From the NCBI RefSeq assembly GCF_016920785.2, contig NW_024609839.1, positions 27,346,749 to 27,410,748 on the forward strand: 64,000 bases of DNA, given 5' to 3'. The stretch is from Ixodes scapularis. Lineage: Eukaryota > Arthropoda > Arachnida > Ixodida > Ixodidae. The notes under the pieces were generated by a model, which was not told where the DNA came from, made no database searches, and saw only the letters and a program-made list of their open reading frames with translations. A program made the position numbers and the translations under genes. This document shows, piece by piece, positions 22,591-33,327 of the stretch (the stretch's first letter is position 1; the number at the start of each line of letters is the position of its first letter).

Positions 22591-24373
22591 ATACACAGGC
22601 AGCGAGGGCTTTCCCAATCCAAAATTTATGCTCCGAAAAAAAATGAGAGCGGAAAGTTAGGCAGTTTTAATGAACGTCTGGCGTCTCAGCTGTAGATAAG
22701 AAATTTCGTCACTGCAGTAATGAATGGCAAAAAAAGAGTGCAAAACACGGAAGACAAGTCAAGTAGTTTGCACACACAGCGCTGTGCGCGATACAAGAAA
22801 TAAACATTAGACTAAAAAAAGTAGACCAAAACAAACACCCGATAACATACTCCTTCATCATGCCGACACACGTCTGTGCAGTACCAGTGCAAGCCTGGGG
22901 TCTTTAACGGCATCACGCAGTAGATTCACGACTGCAGGCCAGTACGAAGTTCATCTAGGTGGAAACAAGCAGAGGTGGGGATAGACCGACCTCACCAGCC
23001 GAATTGAGTTCCCCACCGCTGTCACCGTGAGTCGTGGCATAGCCTTTTCTATCCGCGACTCCAACTAACTCTAGGTGGCGCCACTCATTTTCCAAGATGG
23101 CGGGTTTAGTGAGGGTCAGAGATGCGTGCCGCTGTTGAGCCCGTTTAGTGTGCTGGCTTCACTGAGCGACATAAATTATTTCTGGTAATACAAGGAAGCT
23201 AATGTTTTATGAGCGCAGGTTACCCCTTTAACCTGAAAACAAGAACGGTGTTAAGCGTATTTTTTACGGAAGGATGCGCGTTTTAATTCTGGAGCGAAAC
23301 CGAAACTTACCTCTATTTTGGATTTAATTTCTCTATATAGGCCTTAATTTCGAATTATTTCACGACTCAAGATGTGTCTCACATCGTAATTATTTACTTA
23401 GAAAAATTGTTCGCGGAAACTTTATTTTGCGACATATTGTTCGATCCAGGGTGACGTTTGTAGTTGCTGAAAAAATCAGTGCTGATATCTGTGCGTTCTC
23501 GCAGCCTTTCTCTCGCTCAGATAATTGTCATGGGAAATAATGACAATTATTCCAGCACAAGAATAAGAAAATAATTCTAATTTTTATAATATGTCCACGA
23601 AACGTATAAACTAATAAACGCTGCTCTCACTGCAACAACCCAAAGACGGAATCCGAGTCAGACAGCTGAAGTGTGTGTGTGTGTTTATAGCACCGCGTGA
23701 CGTGTAGGACTTCATATTACATCCATTGTTTGACTGTTTGTCTATCTTGATAACTATGTCAGAGTTTTTCATATGCTAAAAAGAAAACAGAATTATACCT
23801 TTCTGGAAAGACTATTATGGTTAAATAGCGTATTCTCGCGATCTTGGCGTTAATTGGAGGCATACTTTGCCGCGATTTGTATTAATAATAATAATATTAA
23901 AAGTAACATATTTGAATAAGTAATTCTTCAAGTTCTAATATAATTTGTTGCTTATGATTTAATTTTAAACGCGCGAAGAAATATGACAATAAAAACTGTA
24001 CTAATTATCATCACTGGTTTCAGTTGCTGCATTTTAATTACCAATAAAAAAATAGTCTAAAATCAATGAAAACATTTTAGCGAATGTGAGAAATCCATGT
24101 AAAATTACATTAATTGTTAATAAAGTATATTGTGCTCAATGTCGCGACTTTTGACAACCGGCGAAACGACCAAAGTCGCCGCCAATAACCTTCCAAACCA
24201 AATGCCCAAAAATAAAAAAAAATAAAAAAATAAAAAAAAAAATAAAAAAAAAACTTTTTTTTTAATTATTAGTTTTTTTATAACATTTATTTACTTTTGT
24301 ATTTGCTCGCCGTTGTTTTGCCAATCTCAACCTTTCCAGTTCGAAGGAACGCCTACCTGCTTGCACGTCTGGT
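22591..24373. other. AT-rich intergenic sequence, no gene recognised
   Basis: No frame of note. It contains a short GT microsatellite near 23672, an ATA-rich patch near 23880-23900 and an A-rich low-complexity tract at 24206-24262. A CpG-richer patch near 22985-23110 includes AAGATGGCGGG but no exon. Confidence 0.55.
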
Positions 24374-24672
24374 CACTGCAGCACGTTTCGTTGGCGTTGG
24401 AAGCCGGTGAAACAGTTGTGAGTTTTAATATTGCGTAGACGAGCGAACTCAAGCCCTGTGTGTTTGCGTTAGCTTTACGTGTTCTACACTGCGCGTGCGC
24501 GGAGCCCGAAACTGCGGTCTTGGATGGCGCATGGCGATGGGGCGCACGCACAACGTGGGGCACGGAACTCTAACGCAAACGCATACCGCTTGCGTTTGCT
24601 TCTATACGCAATACTAAAACTCTCCAGTAAGGTACAATCCCATACCGGCTGCAGCACTACGTTGGGACAGTG
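24374..24672. repeat. Foldback element of about 300 bp
   Basis: GAGTTTTAATATTGCGTAGA near 24420 pairs with ATACGCAATACTAAAACTCT at 24604-24623. The arms continue inward with GTTTGCGTTAG facing CTAACGCAAAC, and the outermost CACTG/CAGTG match. Open frames of 64-94 codons across it are probably chance. No target duplication is seen. Confidence 0.6.
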
Positions 24673-25121
24673 AAGAGTCTTGTTTACATTCGGAAACGAC
24701 ATTTCGCGAGCCATGATCGCGAGCAGTTCCGCCATGCCCGCTGAGCAGGAGAGTCGGGGAACCCTCACTAGAGCGCTTCCCGTTTCTGCCGCGGGAGGGC
24801 GAGCGTCGAACTGGAGACGCGAATACTGACCAGTGTTGCGGAGTTGCCCCTCCGGAGTTGGAATGATTCCGGAATCATTCCGTATTTTCTCGACCCCAGA
24901 ATGGAATGGGAATGGAATGGCGGCAACGTTGAGAAGTATGGAATGGGAATGGAATTAGATGGCTTTGGCCCGGAATGGAATGGAAATGGAATGGGCTAAG
25001 TTGTTTGTATGTTTTTATTTATTTATTTATTTATTTACGTCCAGCTATACCGAGCCAATCAGCGAGTCAGTTGTTCAGAAATAAAATGAGCGGGAAACTG
25101 CGAACCCGCGTAAGGCCCTAA

Positions 25122-25287
25122 AGCGGTATTCACACGAGGGAGAAATTCCGGGGATTTCTCCCCGGCACGTGCATTCCACGACGAAAACGACAGGCTTTGC
25201 GATATGCAAAAGCCTCGCGTTTTCACCTCGTGATGCGCGCGTGCCGGGGAGAAATCCCCGGGATTTCTCCCTCATGTGAATACCCCT
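25122..25287. mobile_element. PIF/Harbinger-type MITE, TAA target duplication, 166 bp
   Basis: A near-perfect palindrome: AGCGGTATTCACACGAGGGA at the left and AGGGGTATTCACATGAGGGA at the right in reverse complement. The arms of about 55 bp include GGGGATTTCTCCCCGGCACG. It is flanked by TAA at 25119-25121 and 25288-25290. A 3-bp TAA/TTA duplication is typical of PIF/Harbinger. Non-coding; mobilisation would need transposase made elsewhere. Confidence 0.88.
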
Positions 25288-27571
25288 TAACAGACTTATA
25301 TGCAAAAAATTGCAATAAAAAAAAGCGTCATAGCGAAGAACAAAGGGGGGAGGGGGGGGGGGGGCGGCGGCGGTAGCGCCTTTCACAATTGAAGTTCAAC
25401 ACATATCCGAATGCGTCTGCGCCTATAATATTGCACGGTTCAAGGGTACGTCATCAGCCGAGGTGAACGTGACCCGCATCTCTGGTATTCCGATACCCAT
25501 AAAGGAGGCCAGACGTGGCCTCGCTGTGCGGACCCAGACTTCGTACACCTGCGACTCGTCTCGAGCGCGCTGTTTCTCGGAGAGCTCGCTCCTGTGCCGG
25601 CCATCTCAGGTCGCAATTCACGAGGTCTCTGTTTGAGTGATGCTAGGCGAAACTTGAGGACTGTCATTCATGCGTCTGAGGCGGAGGGCCGGCAAGTAGG
25701 TCCGTCACAACAGGGATGCCACCGTATCGATTTTTCAACCATAACAACAGACTTGTGCTTCAGAATGCTTCAGGTAGTCCACTTTTCTTGAAAATTCTTA
25801 ATAAAACTGCCTACATGGTCTTCAACGAAATCACTTCCAACAAAAGTACGTACTGTCCTTTCAAACAGCAGCGTGGATAAAGTTTCATGTTCAAGGCAAC
25901 ACCTACAGACACAAGAATACTATAGTCGGTTGCAAGCTAAGAAAAAACCGGAAGTGCCTCTCAGAGGAAAATGTAATCCTACGCCGAGAAACGCCAGCCA
26001 ATCGTTTTCATGACGTCACGATTCCGTGGACCAATCGCTATCCTTTTGAAAAAAAAAAAAAGCTCAACATGGCTGCTGGCCTTAGCAACGCGACGCTAGT
26101 TTCTCGTGACAATTATTCTGCTTTTTTGCACCGTGTATTACGTGCCCGAGGTTACGCCACGAAATCTTAATGGTATCGGCTTGCGTTTGCAGCAGTTTTT
26201 GCGCGACAACGTGAGAATCCAGCGACGCTATCGCCAACGAAAATTTCGAAGCGGGCGCGAGGCTTAGCACTGCTGAGAGGTGAGAAGCTACGCCGGACGT
26301 GGTCTCCTTCGTTGGATTGTGCTTCTTGGAGAACCGCTTTGGTGTCGCCGGTAAGGCTGCACCAGGCTGTTTCGTCCAAGAAGAATCAGGGGAATCGCTT
26401 TCCGGTGTCACCTCAGTGGGATCCATGACGGAAGACAAGGAGAGCGGGGCGTGGTGGTGGTGTCGATGACTTGGGAGGGTGCCGATTTGTCAAAACCCGA
26501 AAAGTATAATTATTCTTGTTTTCTATTCATTCAACAAAATAAAGGCACACATTTCGTGCGCAAAGCCCACAAAACTAAGTAAATCACTAAATATTTATTA
26601 TTTGCAGGAACTATAAGTGCTTCGCTTTTCCCAACGGCTTTCCCTCAATCGAAGGCGCTGGAAGACGGTATGTTAGACAGTATCTTGGACAGAAAATGAA
26701 TTGGGAAGACGGTACATTGGACATAACTTTCTTTCTTTACTAAACAGCTATTTCGTTGACAAAAACGTATTCTAACTTATTTAAATGTCCTGAATGAATT
26801 AAATAAATAATGTAGTAGTTTAAGACACATTTCCTGGAGGAAGAAAAAGCAACGTTGCTAGCGAACTACTTTCTCGACGGCGGAGGCACTTCAGATGGGC
26901 GCACTGCGCTTGTGGGTGCAGCTAAAAGATTGTTCTTAGGTTGCATCCGACTATAGCAATACTAGTTCCTCCTACCATGACGTCAAGGGATCAGTGCTTA
27001 CAAGGATGGAATTTATTTAGAGGTTGAAATCTTTTCGCATCACTGATCAGAGAGACAGGATGCCAGGGAAGGGAGAGCGGTCAATCCTTGATGGGACGTT
27101 TTTTGAACCCATTGAAGACTCTTCGTCCGTAACCCCTACCTTTCAAGGCAAAGTGCCAAGCCTGCGGGAAAGTAATTTCGAGACAACAAAAAACCTCCAC
27201 TTCAAGCTTAAAGCCTCGTCTCAGTTGGCGTCTCAAAGAAATTTGAGAAATGTATTGCATTATCAGCATTTGTATTTCTGCACTCCCTAAAAGGTATTCT
27301 TGTATTTGTATTCCGAAAGTCTTGTCGCCTCTTTTTAAAATGTATTTCCGATACGTATTGCGACACATTTTACAGATACATTTGAGACTTGAGCATCACT
27401 ATTTTAGTAACTATTTTTATTTATCCCAGTATTTGTATTTCCAAATACATTTTTGAATATTTCTGCCAAAACCTGCAATGCAATGCAGCTGTTAAGGGAC
27501 ACTATTAACGTTTAGTAATTAGAGGAATGAAATGGAACGATTCGGCCATTCCAGGAGTGGGAATGGGCACA
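25288..27571. other. hAT interior without recognised transposase
   Basis: A G-rich tract (25340-25372) opens the segment. At 25980-26080 there is a promoter-like patch with TGACGTCA and two CCAATCG boxes before AACATGGCTGC. The plus-strand ATG at 26069 opens only about 33 codons, and an overlapping minus-strand frame (26082-26438, 118 codons, Ser/Thr-rich) is unrecognised. At 27290-27460 the sequence is full of TGTATTTGTATTT/AAATACATTT words, like a further hAT-type subterminal repeat. None of this could be assigned a function. Confidence 0.35.
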
Positions 27572-27602
27572 ATAAACTGTACGGAATAACCGTACAGTTT
27601 AT
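27572..27602. repeat. Perfect 13-bp palindrome at the LINE 5' junction
   Basis: ATAAACTGTACGG (27572-27584) and CCGTACAGTTTAT (27590-27602) are exact reverse complements around AATAA. The right arm abuts the first readable LINE codons. It may be template-switch filler at the truncated 5' end of the LINE. Confidence 0.85.
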
Positions 27603-27611
27603 ATTGGTGGC

Positions 27612-30086
27612 GTGTACAGAGCCCCGAATTCGCCAGTTGAAATGCTGTTAAAACTAAGGGGCTACATGGATTCCAATTTACGTTACGGAGACAACATTTT
27701 GTTACTGGGAGATCTTAATTTACCTGGGATTGACTGGTCATCATATTCTCATGGAACGGCGGAAGTAGCTAGTTGCGATCAATTATTAGAACTTGTATTT
27801 TGCTATAACTTATCCCAGGTGGTAACAGATTACACTAGAGTATGTTCAACAACGTCAACAATTTTAGATCTAGTTTTTGTTTCCGAGAGTTTAAAACCAT
27901 ATTTTTCGAAATGTGAAACCGAAGAAGGCCTATCCGATCATAGGATGGTACTCGTCTCATTGAATGTTACCCCAGAAAAATCGCACAGTCATTCAAGAAA
28001 GATGTTTTTGGATTTTAGAAGTGCTGATGATGTAAGCGTACTTGATTGCCTTGAACAATCGTTTGATGATTTTATGTTTCTTTACCAATCAGATGCTAGC
28101 CCAGACACGTTATGGGACTATTTTTCAAGCATGACGTTACGGTGTATTGAGCGATTTATACCAAAGCGCCCTAAAAAAATCGCGAACAAAAATCCTTGGA
28201 TTACAAGGGAAATAATCCACGCAAAACGACAACTGAAGCGGAGACGAGCGAGTTCACATGGTACAGGTGTAGAAAAAAAAACTTGCATTCAGCGATTGAG
28301 TCGGGAGCTGAGGCGTCTAGTTAGAGAGTCTAAAGAAAGGTTTTATAGTATAACACTTAAAAAATTCCTTAGCGAGGCACCTGAGAAGTTCTGGCGGTAC
28401 GTCAACCCTTCGGCTAAGTTCCAGCAGCGTGCCTCTGACCCAAAAAATGAAAAGCAGAGCGTTGAAAATTTTAGCACTTTTTTTTCATCCGTTTTCACCA
28501 ACGATGATGGAAATTTGCCAAGCTTTAGTGATTCTTCCAACAATCCTCCCATCAATAACTTAGATATAAGTGAGCAAGGAGTTTTTAACCTTCTACTTAA
28601 CATCGACTCAAAAAAGAGCCCAGGTCCAGACGAAATTCCGAATGAATTTTTAAAAAGGTATGCTGAGTGGGTTTCTAAATACCTTACTATCATCTTTAGA
28701 TTGTCTATGAGTAGCGGTTCTTTTCCCAGCGCTTGGAAAATAGCAAAAATTATTCCCATCCACAAGAGCGGTAGTGTTAATGACGTCTGTAACTTTCGCC
28801 CCATTTCCCTTACTAGTACATGCTCAAAGCTCCTTGAACATATCATACCTAAACATCTACTGGCTTACCTTGAAAAATATGACATATTATTTAAATCGCA
28901 GCATGGTTTCCGCAGAGGTCTTTCCACGACTACCCAGCTCATAGAAACTGTTCATGATCTCTCTCAAAGGATAAACTGTCGTGGTCAAACTGATGTAATA
29001 TTCCTAGATTTCGCAAAGGCGTTCGACAAAGTATCTCACCCCAAATTGCTATTGAAAATCAGTGCTGTTTTTAAGACTCCAGCCATCACGAAGTGGTTTT
29101 CCTCTTATCTTTCATCACGGAAACAGTACGTTAAAGTTGGGGGTAGCAAATCCACTATGTCCCCAGTTGTTTCAGGCGTACCCCAGGGCAGTGTCTTGGG
29201 TCCTCTTTTATTTTTGATTTACATTAACGATCTGCGCAATGACATCTCGGTTCCAATCAGACTATTCGCCGACGACTGTGTGATTTACAATAAAATTGAA
29301 ACATCGGCTGATCAAGTCGAATTAAACTGTAACTTAGAAAAAATTAAAAAGTGGTGTCAAAATTGGCAAATGGTGCTAAATCCTGAAAAATCTGTCTTCA
29401 TGTCTATTACGAGAAAAATAAATGTTTTGGCTTATAATTATTGCATTGCGGGTGCTGAGTTGGAGAGAGTTAAAGAGCATAAATACTTAGGCTTAATATT
29501 TACTCCTGATCTAAAATGGAACACTCACATTGATAACGTATGCATCAAAGCTAATAAAGCACTGTGGTGCCTTCGACGAAACCTCGCTATTGCAACTCCT
29601 GAAATAAAAAGTCTAGCTTATAAGACACTGGTAAGACCCGTCATCGAGTATTCTAAAATTGTATGGGACCCATATACAGTCACAAATTGCAATAAGCTGG
29701 AGAAAATCCAGCGACTCGCATCCAGGTTTATTTTTAATAAATACAGCCACGTTCATTCCCCCACAAAACTATGTGAACTTGCCAATCTTCCTACATTTGA
29801 ATCAAGAACGAAGTATGAAAGGTTAAAGTTTCTTTTTCAGATTATTCATAATTGCGTAAAAATAAGGAAGTCCGAGTACTTTGAAATTTCCTCCACCGAA
29901 TTCTCAAGACATCGTCATAGCATGTACATTCCTAATCCATCTGTTAAAAACGATTGCTTTAAGTACAGTTTTTTTCCGAGGGCTATTAAAGATTGGAATA
30001 TATTACCTGATTCTGCTGTGTCATCTATGTCGCTAAATGAATTTCTGGACCGTGTCAGTGATATTATTGTATGTGCTACAAACTAA
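27612..30086 (+). CDS. LINE ORF2: endonuclease (partial) and reverse transcriptase
   Basis: 824 codons are open from the truncation point; codon 1 here is GTG and not a true start, because the N-terminal part of the endonuclease is missing. Residues 33-42 read GDLNLPGIDW and 106-110 GLSDH, the GDFN and SDH motifs of the APE-type endonuclease. Reverse transcriptase motifs follow: SKKSPGPDEIP, FRPISLTSTCSKLLEH, QHGFRRGLST, FLDFAKAFDKVSH (block A), SGVPQGSVLGPLLFLIYIND (block B) and LFADD (block C, FADD at residues 552-555). The C-terminal domain ends with FKYSFFPRAIKDWNILPDS. The protein would nick target DNA and copy LINE RNA. The lack of any stop suggests recent insertion. The exact clade (CR1, L2 or Jockey) needs a phylogeny. 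Confidence 0.93.
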   Translation: MYRAPNSPVEMLLKLRGYMDSNLRYGDNILLLGDLNLPGIDWSSYSHGTAEVASCDQLLELVFCYNLSQVVTDYTRVCSTTSTILDLVFVSESLKPYFSKCETEEGLSDHRMVLVSLNVTPEKSHSHSRKMFLDFRSADDVSVLDCLEQSFDDFMFLYQSDASPDTLWDYFSSMTLRCIERFIPKRPKKIANKNPWITREIIHAKRQLKRRRASSHGTGVEKKTCIQRLSRELRRLVRESKERFYSITLKKFLSEAPEKFWRYVNPSAKFQQRASDPKNEKQSVENFSTFFSSVFTNDDGNLPSFSDSSNNPPINNLDISEQGVFNLLLNIDSKKSPGPDEIPNEFLKRYAEWVSKYLTIIFRLSMSSGSFPSAWKIAKIIPIHKSGSVNDVCNFRPISLTSTCSKLLEHIIPKHLLAYLEKYDILFKSQHGFRRGLSTTTQLIETVHDLSQRINCRGQTDVIFLDFAKAFDKVSHPKLLLKISAVFKTPAITKWFSSYLSSRKQYVKVGGSKSTMSPVVSGVPQGSVLGPLLFLIYINDLRNDISVPIRLFADDCVIYNKIETSADQVELNCNLEKIKKWCQNWQMVLNPEKSVFMSITRKINVLAYNYCIAGAELERVKEHKYLGLIFTPDLKWNTHIDNVCIKANKALWCLRRNLAIATPEIKSLAYKTLVRPVIEYSKIVWDPYTVTNCNKLEKIQRLASRFIFNKYSHVHSPTKLCELANLPTFESRTKYERLKFLFQIIHNCVKIRKSEYFEISSTEFSRHRHSMYIPNPSVKNDCFKYSFFPRAIKDWNILPDSAVSSMSLNEFLDRVSDIIVCATN

Positions 30087-30255
30087 AACCACTACAGCTT
30101 GTGTAAAGAAATGTTTCACAACTACGAAGTGATATTCGTTTCGTAAACTGCCGAAATGACGAAGCCTCTCAATATGTCTGTAACCTTTGTGTATGCTTGC
30201 GTGTAAGCGTACATGTTTGTTTGTTATTGTCCTTTTTTTTCTCCACCCCTGTAAT

Positions 30256-30272
30256 AGCCCTGTGCAAGGGCT
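30256..30272 (+). promoter_or_regulatory. LINE 3' UTR stem-loop
   Basis: AGCCCT, a GTGCA loop and AGGGCT form a perfect 6-bp stem 12 bp before the terminal repeats. A hairpin near the 3' end is common in this LINE group and is thought to be recognised by the reverse transcriptase; the role here is inferred. Confidence 0.6.
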
Positions 30273-30417
30273 GACAGTATCAATAAATGAATGAAATGAA
30301 AATGAAATGAAATGAAATGTCCCCATTCCTAGGAGTTGAAAGGAATGGAATTACCAAAACCTCTAATTCCCCGGAATGGAATTGCAATGGAATGGGGGTG
30401 CCCATTCCGCAACGCTG

Positions 30418-30795
30418 ATACTGACAATGCTTGGCAGATCGCCACGAAAAGTAGCCGCCGAAATTGAGAAGGTAAAGTGGCCGGCAACGGATGAGAGGAG
30501 AGCCATATGACGGGCGCCCCGCTGCGGCGAGAAAGCCGAAACACACTTTTCCTGAACGATGGAATGTACGCTCGTGCTCCTCGTGTTGCTCGCGCTTCCG
30601 CTTCTTTTCTCGTCGGGTGTGAAAACCATGTTTCGGATCTTCGCCGCTTCAATAGCTGTGCGCTGACATCCAGGTTCCCCGAGAAATGCTCTGTGCTACC
30701 AGATCCTCACGCTCCAAATCTGCGACCGGGCACTCTATCGCTCCGTCGTCGAACTGCCAGGCTTTGTGAGTATAGAGGAGGCTATGGTCATGGCA
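30418..30795. mobile_element. Family G inverted-repeat element copy 2, interrupted by the hAT
   Basis: The sequence just right of the hAT (ACTGACAATGCTTGGCAGAT, then CGCCACGAAAAG and GGATGAGAGGAGAGCC) matches the reverse complement of the right part of 5924-6267. The far end (GCCAGGCTTTGTGAGTATAG, then AGGAGGCTATGG) matches that family's other terminus. The hAT target ATACTGAC lies inside the family's TATACTGACAAAG terminus. The left remainder (before 24831) is too short or diverged to recognise. Confidence 0.65.
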
Positions 30796-32506
30796 ACGGT
30801 AGTCTTTCTGCACACGCTACAGCCCCGCTTTAGTTCTGCGCGAGAAGAGCACGAGGCGGCGCGAGCTGTCTCGTGAACTGGTGTCTGCCTCCTCTGAACT
30901 GCTGTTATGGCGGCATCACGCACGCTTGAAACGCTTAGTGAGATCAGTCTTGAACTCTTGATCCTGGGTTTTACAGCGCGAGCTTTCGCTCCGTGTCTCG
31001 AACTGCGGTTAGTTAACACAGTAAGCCTCTCATCCCCTAATCTCGAAAGATCAATGGGCTGCAAACAGGGTAAACGTTTCGTAGTAGCTTGCATATTATA
31101 TGAGATCGAAGGAATGGCAAAAAAATCATATTAGGACGAGTAGTTGTAGCACCTTGCACGCATGAAACTACGGTGCCTATAAAGTACACAAACCCATCCT
31201 TATCCGCAACTGCAGCCCTCGTCCGCTACTGCATCAACATATTTCGCCATAATTTGGGAAGACGTCCCGCCGGATATTGTTGCAATCAAAACGTGCTAGA
31301 TAGTAACTTCTTCAAGCCAGCTTTCTGAACAGTCAAGCCAGAAAAAAATCCCCATGATTTAAATTATTTCCCTCCATCATACGTGCACGCAGAAAGAAAA
31401 AAAAGATAAATTAAACCAGCCGCGGGAATTGTACAAGCGGACGTATTTAATTATTTGACGGCGGTCCTCCACGTTGCTGCCCTCTCTGGTCCCTTCGTGC
31501 ATTCGCTTCTCCGTCGGCACCGTACGAGGCGGCGGTCCATTTTCATCGAAAACTCGTTATAAGCGACCAAAGCCGGCGACCATGCGTCGCCCAAAACCCA
31601 ACCCCGTGTGCCGCCGAGGGAGAGAGAAAGAGAAAGAGAGAGAGGAAGAACACAAAATGAGCGGATCAAGCAAACTAATTAGCGCATAATTAATTGATAG
31701 TGCAACCCCCTCCCTCTTTTCCCCACACTTCTTATTTACTTTTTTTATTCAAGGCGCCCTCCCTCCATCTCTCCCACTTTGCTTCTGCCTTATTTTAGAA
31801 GAACCACAGCCCGTGAAGCGAAGCTCACGCTCGGACGACGGTTGCCGAGATCCAACGCATCTTTCCCCTCTCTTCCTCTAGCCTTTCCCTATTATTCTCC
31901 TCCGCCGACGGTACAATCTTTATGGTAAGCTTCGTTAGGGTTACAAGAGGCGGCGTAAGGGTTAGGTTATTTTCCGGCAGGACAGGTCAAGCACCACCCG
32001 TCCAGTAAACACGAGCACGTAAATACCTCGGTCGTGTTTCTTATAGCTTCGCCCGGAGCTAATGCTGCGAGCCATAGAATCGAGATGTGCAGTGTCAGCT
32101 TGATGCGATGACCAGCAAGATAGAATCTGCGCGCCATTAAGCATCTCACGCGGAAACACAAACAAACAAACGAGGGCGACACAGGTGCGAAGCCAATGAG
32201 CCCTTTTACCTGACGTCAGGTAGCGACGTTGGTTCATCCAGGCAGCGAGTATCATCTTCGTCGGGTGCCGTTGGGTACGACGTTCGAGTTAGATCGGTTT
32301 CATGGTCGTTCGCTCGAAAATAGCGACGACGTCATCATGTTTGTGCAGTCCCAGACGGAGATTAAGCGAGAGGACGGTGAGAGGGTGGTGCGTGCAACAA
32401 GAGTGACTAAAGCAATTAGGTTGACCGTGTTCGCGAGTTATTCAAAAATAATAACAAAATGACCTACATTCGCGTACCGCAGGGGGTGGAGAGTCACTAG
32501 AATCAT
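30796..32506. other. Intergenic sequence; possible conserved non-coding stretch at 31440-31910
   Basis: No exon is recognised. 31440-31910 is compositionally distinct: a GAGA-rich tract (31619-31650), then ACTAATTAGCGCATAATTAA (homeodomain-like TAAT cores), then pyrimidine-rich DNA. 30840-31030 has weak frames on both strands without domains. Nothing firmer can be said. Confidence 0.35.
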
Positions 32507-32734
32507 ATGCGGAGAGCAAGTTCGTCTGCTTCTCTTTCGGGGGGTTGTGGTAACGTCAGGACGACGCCGAGCTCTCATTGGCTCTGATTGGCTCTGATTG
32601 GAGGATAGTGGGTAGTCCTCAAAGTACGCTGCCTTGAGGTCTACCCCTATCCTTCAATCAGAGCCAATCAGAGCTCGGCGTTCTGACGTCACTGCAACCC
32701 CTGCAAACGAAGCAGACGAACTTGCGCTCCGCAT
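32507..32734. mobile_element. Family H hairpin MITE copy 1
   Basis: An almost complete palindrome. ATGCGGAGAGCAAGTTCGTC at the left and ATGCGGAGCGCAAGTTCGTC at the right in reverse complement. The arms continue for about 100 bp through CGCCGAGCTCT, ATTGGCTCTGATTGG and GGTAGACCTCAA-type words. Two further copies lie at 32857-33073 and, split, at 48783-50467. No coding capacity. Confidence 0.8.
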
Positions 32735-32856
32735 TATCGCTCCTCAGCCAATAACATTTTTTCATCATCCGATCAGAACGTCGAATAATTAATCACGAAG
32801 CAAGAAGCGCAATGGTAGTAAGCCCCGTTCCGTGTGTCTTGAGCTGTAGTGTGACT

Positions 32857-33073
32857 ATACGGAGAGCAAGTCGTCTGCTTCTTGCGCGGTAGTTACAGTG
32901 ACGTCGGAACAACGCCGAGCTCTGATTGGCTTCAATTGAAAGGATAGTGGGTAGACCTCAATGCTAGATGCCTTGAGGTCTATCAACTATTTTTTCCCAT
33001 CAGTCAATAACAGCTAGGCGTTCTGACATCAATGTAGCCCCTGTTCAAAAAGCAGACGAACTTGCTTTCCACG
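32857..33073. mobile_element. Family H hairpin MITE copy 2
   Basis: Begins ATACGGAGAGCAAG and ends CTTGCTTTCCACGT. The internal order is the same as copy 1 (GCCGAGCTCTGATTGGCTT, AGTGGGTAGACCTCAA, TGCCTTGAGGTCTA, AGGCGTTCTGAC). It lies 122 bp from copy 1 in the same orientation. The right arm is more diverged than the left. Confidence 0.75.
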
Positions 33074-33108
33074 TTGTTTCAGGGGCCATCTATTTTCGAA
33101 TCATCTAA

Positions 33109-33275
33109 AGGCTGGTTAATTCTCACAGAACATTTTCGTTACCGTTGCGAAAGCTCACGTTTGCATACGCCACAAGCCACCGGGACAGCAAGCGACGCTC
33201 AAGACACGAATGTGTTTCCGTGACCTATGCACTATATGTAAGAAACCGGAAGAAAACTGCTGTGTGAACCGCCCT
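33109..33275. mobile_element. PIF/Harbinger-type MITE, TAA target duplication, 167 bp
   Basis: The left end AGGCTGGTTAATTCTCACAG and the right end in reverse complement AGGGCGGTTCACACAGCAG share the AGG-(C/G)GGTT..CACA pattern of other TAA elements in this window. TAA flanks both sides (33106-33108 and 33276-33278). The interior has no frame. Confidence 0.7.
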
Positions 33276-33327
33276 TAACGTATACACACGGGCACTGTCA
33301 GTGCGCTGGTTTTGGTTCCACAGCATA

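Larger units (their letters stand above)
27590..30316 (+). mobile_element. CR1/Jockey-group LINE, 5'-truncated, ORF2 open to its stop
   Basis: The copy starts inside the endonuclease domain, runs through an uninterrupted ORF2, a 3' UTR of about 200 bp with a stem-loop, and ends in a short ATGAA-type tandem tail (about 30284-30318). The truncation and simple-repeat tail are as expected of target-primed reverse transcription. It lies close to the right end of the hAT at 24831-30417. CCATTCC-AGGAGT on the left (27548) and CCATTCCTAGGAGT on the right (30323) may be its target duplication, but the host there is itself repetitive. Confidence 0.88.
24831..30417. mobile_element. hAT transposon with perfect 8-bp TSD, carrying a LINE and a MITE
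   Basis: The left end is CAGTGTTGCGGAGTTGC. The right end in reverse complement is CAGCGTTGCGGAATGGG. Both sides are flanked by the identical octamer ATACTGAC (24823-24830 and 30418-30425). The subterminal regions are arrays of GGAATGGAAT words. Its 5587 bp include a LINE (about 27590-30316) and a 166-bp MITE (25122-25287), leaving under 2.9 kb of hAT sequence. No transposase was confidently recognised. It landed within the terminal repeat of family G (compare 5924-6267), so it postdates that element. Confidence 0.9.

Noticed and set aside
26069..26438. Host gene start (plus-strand ATG with CCAAT and CRE) or minus-strand 118-codon protein
   Set aside because: The plus frame closes after about 33 codons, the minus frame has no recognisable domain, and both lie inside a transposon; kept only as a note.
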